NCBI RefSeq assembly: GCF_019798055.1 | Contig: NZ_JAHOPH010000005.1 | Coordinates: forward strand, 54,426 to 118,425 | From: Salsipaludibacter albus | GTDB lineage: Bacteria > Actinomycetota > Nitriliruptoria > Nitriliruptorales > Nitriliruptoraceae | DNA length: 64,000 nucleotides | Reading direction: 5' to 3' | Shown here: positions 40,001 through 52,000 of the stretch, in pieces | Position numbering within the stretch: position 1 is the stretch's first letter | Layout: each line of letters opens with the position of its first letter | The notes under the pieces: generated by a model | Seen by the model: the letters and a program-made list of their open reading frames with translations, nothing else | Databases searched by the model: none | Told to the model about the DNA's origin: nothing | Translations under genes and position numbers: made by a program

Positions 40001-43000
40001 ACGAAGATGTCGATGTCGCCGCCGGCCACGATCGGGCCGAAGGAGATGACGAAGGGATCGGTCGCGGCCCGCGCGGCGTCGGCGTGGCGGTGGGAGGCGA
40101 CCGTCAGGACGATGTCGCCTCCGGCGTCGGCCGTGATGACGATGTCGCGGGTCAGGATGGGCTCGCCCGGGGTGTAGGTGCCGATCGGCATGCGACGCTT
40201 CGGGTCGCCTGCGGGCGGGGTGCCGTCCTCGGTGTAGTCGCTCTCGATCAGTTCGACGTTGATCGGGATGCGGTTCGTGGCCGGGTCGGTGTGCGAGCCG
40301 ATCGAGCCGTTGGGTGCGTCCAGGTCCAGGACGTTGGTGCGGATGAGCTGGTCGGTGCCGTTGGCGTAGCCGCCCGGGTTGACGTAGGCGTCGGTGTACT
40401 CGATGTCGCCGCGGTCGGCGCGCACGATCGTGGTGCCGATCGGGTTGTGGACGACACCGTTGAGCAGGATGTCCCAGCCGTTCTCGGCGGGAGGCGCGTT
40501 CGCGTTCTGCAGGTTGAGCATTTCGACGATCGTCGGGATGTAGGACGCGATGATCTCGAAGTCGAACGTGGTCCCCAACCCGACGACCGTGTCCCGGAAG
40601 ATCACGGCCGGGGCGTTGGCGTTCGGGACGTTGGTGACGTTGACCGTGATCGTGTTCGACCCGGGTGGCAGCGACACGTCGATGTCGTTGACCACGATGT
40701 CGTGCAGCGACCGGTTGACGATCCGCACGTGGTCCCAGGTCTGCTGGAAGTCGAAGATCGCGGCGTTGCCCCAGATCTGGCTGGAGGGCATCCCGTCGAA
40801 CTCGTCGGCCTGGAACAGCACGGTCGACGACTGGTCGTAGATGATGTCGTCGAGCACGATCGTGCCGTCGCCGACGGCGGTGCCCGACGTGTACAGGTCG
40901 GTGAGCAGGTCACCCTGGCCGTCGACCCCGGTGACGTTGACCAGCTTCGTGATGGTCCCGTCGGCGGCGATCTCGATCTCGGGGTTGGGCTCGCCCAGCA
41001 GGATCGCGGTCGACTCCCAGTTGATGTGGCGCGCGGTGTTGTTCGGCGAGGAGCCACTGCCGCCACCGAAGACGATGAAGCCACCGCCGGTCGTGGCGCG
41101 CTGGGTCACCGACGAGCCGGTCGCGAGCGCGTAGACCTGCAGGTCGGCCGTGGTGACGAAGGCGTCCCGGACGCCGGTCACCCGCGAGGTGCCGTTGGCG
41201 GAGGAGTTCGCCGTGGAGTCCTTCGCACCGGCGAAGCAGTCACAGCGGGCGTTGGCCTTGGCGTGCAGGACCTGCTTCTGGTTCGCCTCGAGCCGCACGG
41301 ATTCGAACCCCTCGACCATCGCCATCGTCTGCAGGGTGACCGACGTGGTCCCGTAGGAGTGCGTCCGGCTGTCGGCGTCGGAGTCGCAGAAGCCACAGTC
41401 GGCGTCGGAGTCGGAGTCCGTCGTCGCGGTGACGTTCGTCTGGGCCGTCAGGGCGACGTTGGCGCCGGTGAGTGTGGCGTTGGTCCGGACCGTCAGGGTG
41501 GTGAGCCCGGTCGTCTGGCCGACGTACACGTCGGCGGAGGAGTCGGCGTCCCCACCGAAGGAGCCGAAGTCCGATTCGCCGGTCGCCTCCGCCGACACGT
41601 CCGTGAGCGCCGTGGCGGTCAGGTCACCGCCGGCGGTGATGGTGCCGCCCAGGCTGACACTGGTGTGGTGGTCCACGAACGTCTGTGAACGCGTATCCGT
41701 CCCACCGATGAAGCCGCCCGAGTCCGACTTCGCGAGTGCGTCGGCGTTGGTGATGGTGCGGCCCTGGACCTGGATGGCGCCGGACGCCGTCAGGCTCGCA
41801 CCGTCGGCGATGTCGAGCGCACTGTTGTTGGTTGCCCGGGTCGTGGCCCGGCCACCGCTGAACGAGGCGAACCCGCCACCGATGCCGTCGACCGTCGCGA
41901 ACAGGCTCAGGATCGAGATCGTGTGCACGGCGATCGTGCTCGCCTCGAGGACGACCCCGGACGCGATGTCCAGGTTCGTGTCGAGGGTGCCCGTGGCCGT
42001 CGCCTCGACGTTGCGCACGTCGATGGCGCCGCCGCCGGCACCCGAGCCCGAGGCGACCGCCTTCTGGTCGCCGGCCTCGGAGAACGTCAGGGTCGCGGCG
42101 CCACCGATCCCGGAGAAGCGACCGTTGTCGTTGCCCGCCAGCGCGGTCGACAGGTCCACGCGCAGGTGTGCGGTCCCGCTGCCCGTGCTGGTCAGGTCGA
42201 TGCCCTCGTGGGCGAAGCGCTGGCCGGACGCTGACAGGTTCACGGTCCAGTCGGTGCTGCCCAGCTCCGGGTTGTAGCCGTCGACCCGGGTGATCTGCGA
42301 GGAGATCAGGATCGGCGTGCCGCCGAGGGTCTGGAGGCGGAACTGGTTCGCCCCGAGCCCGGTCGTGTCGACCAGGTAGGTCGTCCCGTCGACCAGGCCC
42401 GGGATCCAGGAGAACTGGGCCAGCGTCAGCGAGTGCTGGCGGTCGTGGTTGGCCTCGGTCTTGCTCGGCGAGAGGTTGACCGGGTTGCGACCGGCCGCGC
42501 GTGCGTCGGGGTCACTGCCCGCGTCCCCGCCGTCCGGGAGGAAGCAGTTGGCGTCGGCGGCGCTGCCGACCGCGTCGCAGTACGACGTGTGCAGCGTGAT
42601 CTGGAACGCGTTGATGACGTGGACGAAGTACATCGCGCCGTTGGTCAGGCCGAGGTTGAAGCCGTCGAGGCTGCGGTAGATGACGGCGTCACCGTTGCTG
42701 TAGGAGTGCGCCAGCCACAGGTTCGGCGTCGTGGTCGAGGGCTGGCCCACGTAGATGCGGTGGTTGTTGACCTGGTTGAGCGGGAACGACGTGCCCGTGT
42801 TCGGGCCGGCGCTGCCATTGCTGTTGACGTCGACCATGGCGTTGATGAACAGCGTGGTGGCGTCCGGGGCGCGGTACGTGACGTTGAGTCCGTCGGCGAA
42901 GCCGTGGTTGGTCGTGGTCGTGATGACCTCGGTACCACCGTTGATGCTCGACACGTTCCGCGAGTTCTCGCCCTGGCCGTCCGGCAGCAACTTGATCGTG

Positions 43001-46000
43001 AAGTCGTCGATCACGTTGACCGAGTAGCGCTGCCCGTTGGCCAGCCCGGTGATCTGGCCACCACCGTTGGTGTGGTAGTAGACCGACTCGCCCTCGGCGA
43101 AGTTGTGCTCGACGTTGAAGGTGATCGTGTCGTTGGCGGTGCTGACCTGCGAGCCGGCGTTGAAGGCGTTGCCCAGGTACAGCGACGTGCCGTCGCGGTA
43201 GATGACGTTGTAGGCCTGGCCGCTGTCCAGGGAGCAGCAGGCGCCGCTGTAGACGATGGTCTCGCCACCGCTGAGCTGGTGGGCCAGCGGCACGCCCGCA
43301 CCGAGCGCCGTGAACGTGACGAAGTTTCCGGTCCCATCGGAGCTGAGGACGGTGCCGTCGCTGGCCTGCGACCCGCCGCCGCCGTGCTCGGCCGAGATGG
43401 TGATCGTCCCGCCGGCCCTGACGAGGTTGGTGTCGTCGAGGGTGACGGACACGTCGGGGTTCATCGTCACGCTGGAGTTGAAGTCGGAGATGTTGAGCGC
43501 GCCACCGCTGGTGCCGCGCGCACGGGCGTCCGCGTCGCTGACCTGGTTGCCGCGGATCGTGACGTTGCCGCCGACGTTCACCGTGGTCGTGGAGGTCCCG
43601 AAGGTCACCGTGAGGTCGGGCGACGTGTGGGCGTGGGCATCGCCACCGGCAACGGTGACCGCGCCACCCGCGCCGGCCTTCATCGACGCGTCACTGGTGG
43701 AGAACGCGATCGCGAGCACGTCCAGCGAACCGGCCCCCACGGTGGTCGTGGTGCCGACACTGCCGTCGAAGTTGGTGGTCGTCCGACCGTTGGCGAACGC
43801 GTCCGTGGACGTGCCGGCATCGATGGAGACGGCACCGACGGCGAGCGAGCTGACGGCCGCGTTCGCCTCGTTGCGGTTGTAGGAGGCGATCTCGACGTTG
43901 CCGTTGGTCGTGGCGAAGGTGGCGCCGGCGGCGACCGACGTGACGACGTCCGCCGCGGCAGTGGCGTCGACGTCGGCCGCGACGCCGGCGACCAGGCCGA
44001 AGGCGGTGTTGGACGCCGAGCCGAGCGCGCCGTTGCCGTTGATCGGCTCGGTGGTGCCGTAGTTGTGGCGGGCAGCGACCTCGATGGTGCGCCCGGTCCC
44101 GGCCGTGATGGACGCCGAGCCCTGGACGGTGGTCAGGACCGTCGGGTCGTGGTCGGCGTCGGCCCGCGTGATCGACACGCCGACGATCGCCCCGGCGACG
44201 CCGGTGGCGTGGGCCTCGGTCTTGCCCGTGAAGGAGGAGCGGATCCGGACGTCGCCGGTGGTGGCCGTCAGCTGGGAGTACGCGCCGACGGTGGCGCGGG
44301 CCGTGCCGTCCTGGTGGGCGGCCGAGGTGGCCACGCCCACGGCACCGAAGAGCGAGAACGAGTTGAAGCGTGGCGACGCGTTGATGTTCGACGTCAGCGA
44401 GGAGTCGGCGGTGATGCCACCGCTGCCGGTCGCGGTCACCACGGTCGGGTTGCCGACCGAGCCGGATGCGCCGCCGCCGAGGCGCCACATCCCCGTCCCG
44501 TCGCCCGGGTCGTTGGCGTTGGTGGAGGCGTGCGAGCGAACCGCGGTGTAGTCGTTTCCGCCGAAGGTGACGACGTCGCCCTGGTAGTAGGTCTGGCCCG
44601 AGGCCCAGGCGCCACGGACGCGCTGCGGGCCGATGCGCACCGCGGCCGAGCCGAAGTCTTCCGCATAGGCGTCGAGCACGTCGACGTCGAGCAGCAGTGC
44701 GAAGCCGGTCGAGTCGATCGTGACCGAGGCCCCGTGGACGGCGGTCGCGTCGAGGTCGACCCTGGTGGCCGTGACCTCGGCGCCGTTGCCGATCCATGCA
44801 CTCGTGTCGCTGCTGATCCGGCCCCGGGCGGTCAGGGCCGAGATGCTCAGGCCACCCGAGACGTCCATGCCACTGATGGTGGGGGAGGACGTCGCGGTGT
44901 TGGTGCCGGTCATCACCAGTGCACCGGAGATGTTGACGATGGCGTCGTCACCGACGAAGACGTCCACGTCGTGACCCACGTTGGCCTCGACGGCCGACGC
45001 GGTGATGCTGATCGCGGCGCTGAAGCCCACGTAGTCGATGTCGGCGTTGGCCAGGCTGGTGGCGGTCGCGGTCAGCGTGACGTTGCCCGCGCCCGTCTGG
45101 CCGGCGTCGTCCTCGTCGACGATCCGGGCCCCGTTGCCGATGAACGCGCGGGTCACCGAGCGGAGCGTGATCGAGCCCCGGGCTGCGTCGTAGTCCTGCG
45201 GGTCCGCCGGGGTCGGTGGCAGGAAGACCACGTCGTCGCCGATGATGGCCTTGGCGTCGAAGACGTTGATCCCGATGATGCTGCCACCGCCACCCATGGC
45301 CACGGCGTTCGCGAGGGTGTTGGGCGAGGTCGCCGTCGCGACCAGGGCGTTGCCGCCGAGGTCGACGGACGCGCCGTCGCCGACGAAGGCCTCGACGGCC
45401 CGGCTCACCCGTGCCTCGGCGGTCAGGACGGCGACCGCGATGGCGCCGATCGTGATGCCGCCGGCCGTCGCCGTGGCGGTGGCCACCGGCTCGGTCGCGG
45501 TCAGGGTCACCGTGCCGGCGTACAGCGCGGTGTTCGGCCCGACGTACGCGCTGGTGAACCCGGCGAGCTTGGCCTCGGGGAACAGCACGTTGACGCCCAG
45601 GACGCCACCCGCGGCCGCGAGGTTCACGGCCGTCGCGACCGACGAGGTCGTGGCGCTCAACGTCACGTTGCCACGGCTCGTGCCGTTCGCGGACCGGATC
45701 TCGACCGCCCGCGTGCCGGCCGGGTTGGCCGCGTCACCGAGGCCACTGCGACGGACCGGCTGGCCGATGAAGGCCTCGGTCCGGCTGGTGACGACGGCCT
45801 CGGAGCCGGCGCCGTTGCCGCCAGCCAGCCCGATCGCGAAGGAGAGGGTCGTGGCCGTGGCCGCCACGTCCCCGTTGGCGGTGACGGTGAGGCCGTTGGA
45901 GTGGATCACGGCGCCGTCGCCGATGTAGGCGCGCGTGGTGCCCATCGCCCACGACGTCGGGATCAGCACGTTCAGCGCGATGGCGGCGACGGTGGCGGCG

Positions 46001-49000
46001 TTCACCGTGGTGATCGCGTCGATGTCGGAGGCCGCGGTGATGGTGATGGCGCCGGTCACGGCCACCGTGGCGTCGGGGTTGCCGCCGGCAGTACGCCCGA
46101 CCGGTGCGCCGATGAAGGCCTCGACGGACCCGTCGGTGATCGCCTCGGCGACGACGATGGCCGCACCGATCAGCGCGGCGACGTTGACCGCGTTGCCGTT
46201 GGCCGTTGCCTGCATCTGCAGGCGTGCGCCCGGAGTGCCGGCCTGCAGGGTCAACGCGTCGGCGACCAGGTCGACCCCGTCACGGACGTAGGTGCCGGCG
46301 TAGCCGGTGACCCGGGCCGTCGGGGCGAGGACCCCGAGGTTGACCGTGCCGATGCCGATGCTGTCCGCGTTCGCCTCGGCCAGGAGCTTGGTGTCGATGA
46401 CCAGTTCGATCGTGCCACCGGTGCGGACGAGGACGTCGGTCTGGACGTTGCTCGCGTCGATCGAGCGGTGCGCACCGATGAACGCCTCGACCTCGGAGTC
46501 GTTGGTCGCGTCGGCGTCGATGATGCCCAGGCCGATCAGGGCCGAGACGCCGATGCTGGTGGCCTCGGCGAGTGCCCTGAGCGTGGGCGCGCTGGCCCCG
46601 AGGTGGATGTTGTCGGCCACCACGTCCACGCCCTCGCCGATGTAGGCGCGGACCTTGCCCGCCAGCGTCGTGGTCGGGAAGAGCACCGAGACCGACACCA
46701 GGCCGACCGCGGCGTTGAACAGCTCCGGCGTGGCCGTCATCACGGCGGTCGCGTCGACGTCGAGGTCACCCGCCAGGTCGATGTGGGAGATGTCGCTGAC
46801 CGGCGCGTCGCCGGCGGCCGACCCGACGTGGGCGTCGACCACGCCGGTGATCGTGACGTCGGCGAACATCACCGTGCCGCTGGCCAGGCTGACGCTGACC
46901 GCGGTCGTGTCGGCGTCGGCGTTGTAGACGCCGTTCGCGTCGATGTCCAGGCTCGGTGCGTCGATGTCGGCGCCCTGGCCGACGAACGCCCGCGTGGTCC
47001 CGGCGACCTCGGCGGTCGGGAACAGGGCGGCGATGGCCACGCCGCCACCGGTGCCGGCGCCGACGTCCGCGATCGCGTCCATGTCGGAGTACGCGCGCAC
47101 CACCAGCGGCTCGTCGACGTCGATGAGGGTCGTGCCGACCGAGCTGAAGCCCTGGCTGGCACCGACCGGGGTGCCGACGAAGGCCTCGACCACGCCCGCG
47201 GTGAGGGCGTTGGCGTCGACCCCCACGCCGGCGATCAGGCCGATCGCCAGGTTCTTGCTGCTGGCCTCGGTGTGGTAGACGATCCGGTTGCCGAGTTCGC
47301 CGGCCTGGACGGTGAGCGAGTCGGCGGAGATCGCCGTGCCCTCGCGGACGAAGGCGCGGGTGGCGCCGTGGACGGTGGCGTTGGGCAGCATGATCGACAG
47401 CGCGAACAGGCCACCGGCGATCGAGTCCGCCTCGGCGTCGGCGCGCATCTCCGCGTCGGCCTTCACTTCGACGTCACCACTGACGGTGATGTCGGGGCGG
47501 TCCGCGCCTCCCTCGACCGTGACGGGCGGCCCGATGTGGGCCTCGACGGACGCGCTGGAGTTGATCGTGGCCTCGGCGTACGCCCCGGCGAGCGCGATCA
47601 GCCCGACCGCGACCGGGACGGTGAACGAGACCGCCTCGTAGATCCCGGTGGCCGTGACGGTGAGCGAGTCGCCCTGCGTGACGTCACCGGAGAACTCGGC
47701 GCGGGTGGTGCCGCCGATCTCGGCCAGCGGGATCGACACGCCGATCGCGACCAGCCCGCCGGTGCCCATGTGCGACTCGGCGTCGGCGTCCATGTCGGAC
47801 ACGGCATCGACGACGATGCCCCCGTTGGTGCTGACCGTGGAGGCCAGGCCGACCCGGGCCTCGACGTCCGAGCCGCTGCCGACCGTGGCGACGGCGCCGG
47901 CGCCGGCGCCGGCGAACAGCCCGGTTCCCACGACCAGCGTGTCGGCGTCCGCATCGTTGTGGCCGGTGGCCTGCACGGTGACGCTGTCGACGGCGCCGCT
48001 CGTGGTGGTGATGTCACCGTCGACCCGGGCGTGGACCCGGCCGTTGGTCTCGGCGATGGCCACCGCGATCGACACCGACCCGAGGATGCCGCCGTTGATG
48101 ATCGAGACGTCGGCGTCGGCGTGGTTGCTCGAGACGGCACCGAGGCGATCGAGCATCCGGGCCTCGACCAGGACCCTGCCGGACGAGACCAATTGGGAGG
48201 TGCTGGCGACGATGGCGTCGATGTCGGCGTCGGACGCGATGGTCGCGACGGCCACGGCCCCCGAGACGCCGATCAGGGAGAGGCTGCCGATGATCGCCTC
48301 AGCGTCGGCCTGGTGGTCACCGATGGCACGGATCGTGATCGACTGCGAGCTCGTGATGTCGCCGAGGACCTCCACCTGGGTCAGGCCGGAGACCGTGGCG
48401 ATCGGCACCATCGCGCTGATGCTGACGCCCCCGCCGCCACCTCCGGGCGTGAACACGTCGGCGGAGTTGTGCCCCTCGGCCTGGATGGTCACGTGCCCGG
48501 ACGGTGTGGCCATGGCGGCGGTCGAGGACAGCTTGGCCAGGGTGGCGCGATCGCTGTCGGCGATCGCGACGGTCGCCCCCAGGGCGATGGCGCCGATGAA
48601 GATGTTGATCGCGTCGACGTCGATGGCCTGGTTGCCGGTGGCGACGACGTTGATGCCGCCGCTGCCGACCGTCCCGGAGGAGCCGGCCGACGCCGAGGTG
48701 GTCCCGGTCACGTTGACGATCGCCACGGCGGCCGACAGCGCGAGGCCGCCACCCTGGACCGAGATCGCCAGCGACTGGGCGTCGACGTCGGTCGTGGCGC
48801 GGACGTCGACCGAGCCGACGACGCCGGCCGTGCCCAGGGCCGTGACGTTGCCGAGCGTCGCGGTCGTGTCACCGTCCAGGTTCGCGACGCCGATGCCGGC
48901 ACCGGCGGCGGCGAGGCCACCCGCCACGCCGATCGTGATCACGAACAGGTCCCGGTCGGCGGTCGCGTCGACGTCGATGCCGGTCGCGGCCGCCGGGACC

Positions 49001-52000
49001 GCGCCACTCGCGAACGACGCGACCTGGGTGGCAGTGGCGTTGATCACGACGACCTGCGCACCGACCGCGACGACGCCGCCGCCCCCGGTGAACGCGACCC
49101 CGGTGAGGTCCTCGTCGTAGCGCGCGAGCACCTTCACGTGCCCCGCGAGGGCCGTGATGCTGGTACCGGCACCGATCGTGGCGGTCACGTTGCTGACGAT
49201 GTTGACGACCAGGACGGAGGCCCCGATGGCGACCACGCCGCCCTGGATCCCGCCGGCGATCCCGGTGAAGGTCAACTCCTCCTCGGCGACGACCTCCACG
49301 TCGCCACCGGCGATGATCGTCACGCCCGTGCCGATCGAGGCGCTCGTGCCGCCCGGCGAGTCGACCGCCAGCCGGTCCTCGGTCGCCGTCTCCCCCGGTG
49401 CGTTGGAGGCGATGCCGGCGCTCGCGCTGGAGGTGGCGCCGGTGATGCGCGTCGAGAGCGGGTCGGTGTCCCCGCTGTCCGTGCCGTCGAGGATGTTGCG
49501 GTAGCCGTTGCTCCCGTCGGTGCCGGACGCGGATGCATCGGCCTGCTCGCTCGCGCTGCCGTTCTCGGTCGACAGGGAATCGTCGCTGATCCGCCCCCAC
49601 GCCTCGGGGTCGTCACCGGTCCCGGGCTTGGTGGCGAGGTAGTAGCGGTTGCCCACGCGGACGATGTCGTTGACGGCGTAGGCCGTCCCAGCGTCCCAGA
49701 CCCCACGGTCGACCGCGCCGAAGTTGTCGATGAGGTCGCGGTACTCGTCGTCCGCGGCCGAGGCGTCCCTGCCGATGCCGCGCCACGCGGCCGGGTCCTC
49801 GCCGATCGACCCGGGGGCGACGCCGTCGTTGGCCTCGATCGCCCGGTAGTACGCCCCGCCGAAGCTGACGATGTCGCCCGTCGCGTAGTTGGTCCCGGCG
49901 TTCCACACGCCCTGGTCGGGTGACGGGTCGCCGTTGTCGGCAGCCTCGTCGATGGCCGCCTGTCGCTGTGCCGCCGTGAGGACACCCCAGGACGGGTTCT
50001 CCTTGAGTTCGTACACGTTGCCGTCGGAACCGGTGACGATGTCCCCGCCGGCGTACGCCGTGCCGGGAGCCCACGGACCGCGGTCCGCCGCGGCGTCGTA
50101 GGAGCCGTCGTCGTAGGTGCCGTCCGTGGCCGTGCCGATCGACCAGACCGAGATCGAGCCCGACACGCCGACGAAGCCGGCGCCGACCGACACGGCCAGC
50201 GTGAGGAAGTCCTTCTTCGCCAGTGCGAAGACGCCGACGTCGTGGGTCGCCCAGACCTGCGAGGCGTTGCCGATCGAGGCCGCGGTGTCGGTGCTGACCG
50301 ACCCGACGTCGACGGCGCCCGCGATCCCGACCAACCCACCTGCGGCACCGCCACCGAGCGTGAAGGTCGAGACGCTGCTGACCGCCGCGACGTTGACGGA
50401 CTGGTTGCCCAGGCCCGTGCGATCGGCGTTGATCACCGCACCACCCGCGATGCTGGCAGTGGTCGTCATGGTGACGACCGTGACACCGACCGCGCCGGCG
50501 ATCCCCACCGTGCCGCCACCGCCGGCGATCGCCAGTCCGACGACGTCGGTGAAGGACACGGCCTGGACGGCGAGGCCGCCCATCGTCCCGGTCTGGAACT
50601 CGCCACCCGACATGACGTCGTTGTGGATCCCCGACAGGTCCGGCCCGACGCCCTTGGCGTCGATGGTCGCGTTCGCGCCGATCGTGGCGGTCGTGTCCTT
50701 GGTCAGGGTCAGCACACCGACCGAGGCGCCGATCCCGACGGTCCCGGCGATGCCCAGGCCGGTGGCCACCATGACCACGCTCGACTCGTCGCGGGCCGAC
50801 ACGAGGATGTCGCCCACGGCGTAGAGCGTGACGCCGGTGCCGACTGTCGCGGCGGTCGTGCTGGTGATGACGATGACCGCGACGGCGCCACCCACGGCCA
50901 CCGTGCCACCGCCGGCCAGTCCCGCGGAGACCGAGATGATCGATTCGTCGGCAGTGGCCCGAACCTCGATGTCGTCCTCGGCCCGCAGGTGGGCGTCGTT
51001 GCCGACCGCGGCCGTGGTGGTGAGGTTCGCGACGAGGACGTCGGCGGCGGGGGCGACGGCCACCGCGCCGGCCAGCGCGAGCGCACCGGCGATGCCCAGG
51101 TGCTCGAACTCGTTGCTGGCGGCGACGCGCACCGACTGGTCGGTGTGGGCGTCCGTGACGCCGACGTTGATGGTGACGTCGTCACCGATGGTCGCCGTGG
51201 TGGTCGCGGTGACGATCGTGACGGCACCACCGACGTTGACGGCGACCGAACCGGCCGCCCCACCGGAGATCCCGATCGTGGCGATGTCGTCGCGGTTCGT
51301 GGCAGTCACGGCGACGCCGCGGAACGGCGGGGTGCTCGTCACCGTCGATCGCAGACCGAACAGTTCGAGCTGGTTCGGCGGCGGCGACTCGTTGGCCGGC
51401 AGCAGGGTGTGGTCGGTCCCGATGCCCGCGACGGGGCCGGTGAGGTCGACGATCACGCCGGTCGCGTCGCCTTCCTCGTCGACCGTCTGGAGTCGCACGA
51501 CGTTGCCGCCGACGACGTCGAAGATGCGGTAGGTGACGCCTTCCTCGAGGCCACCGATCGGCGTGCCACCACCGGCGTAGTAGCGGACCTCGTCGCCGGC
51601 CGCCCACGGGTCGCCGTCGGGGCGGTCGTAGGGCAGGGTGATCGTGTTCGCCCCGACGTTCACGTCGAGGGTCGGGTCGAAGGTGGGCGCCGGGGCGCTG
51701 GGCGCCTCGGCCGCCACGGCGGACACGATGCGGTGGATCCGGCGCGTCGGCAGGGTGCCGCTGAGGTCGATGATGCCGTCGGCGACGTCGATCTCGGTGA
51801 GCGCCAGCTGGATCTGCGTGCCGGACACCACGATGACGTAGTACGTGCGGTCCTCGGTGAGCCCGGTCGGGCCGCCGTTGGCACCCTCGGTGTACTCGAC
51901 CGCGTCGCCGGTCGTGAACCCGTGTGCCCCGGTGCAGGTGATCGTGTCACCCGCGACGCCCGCAGAGTTGAAGGTGCAGGTGCCACCGTCACCGCTGATG

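Larger units (their letters stand above)
34522..41260 (-). other. Segment of gene A paralogous to gene B 1-6700
   Basis: The two proteins align colinearly: the F-G-M-A-G-[DE]-L stretch is at 34650 in A and 130 in B, the L-G-E-P-N-P stretch near 41000 in A and 6440 in B, with an offset of about 34.5 kb. Order of Calx-beta-like, Ca-loop and Cys motifs is the same. The dockerin-like loops are an exception found only in A. Confidence 0.85.
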
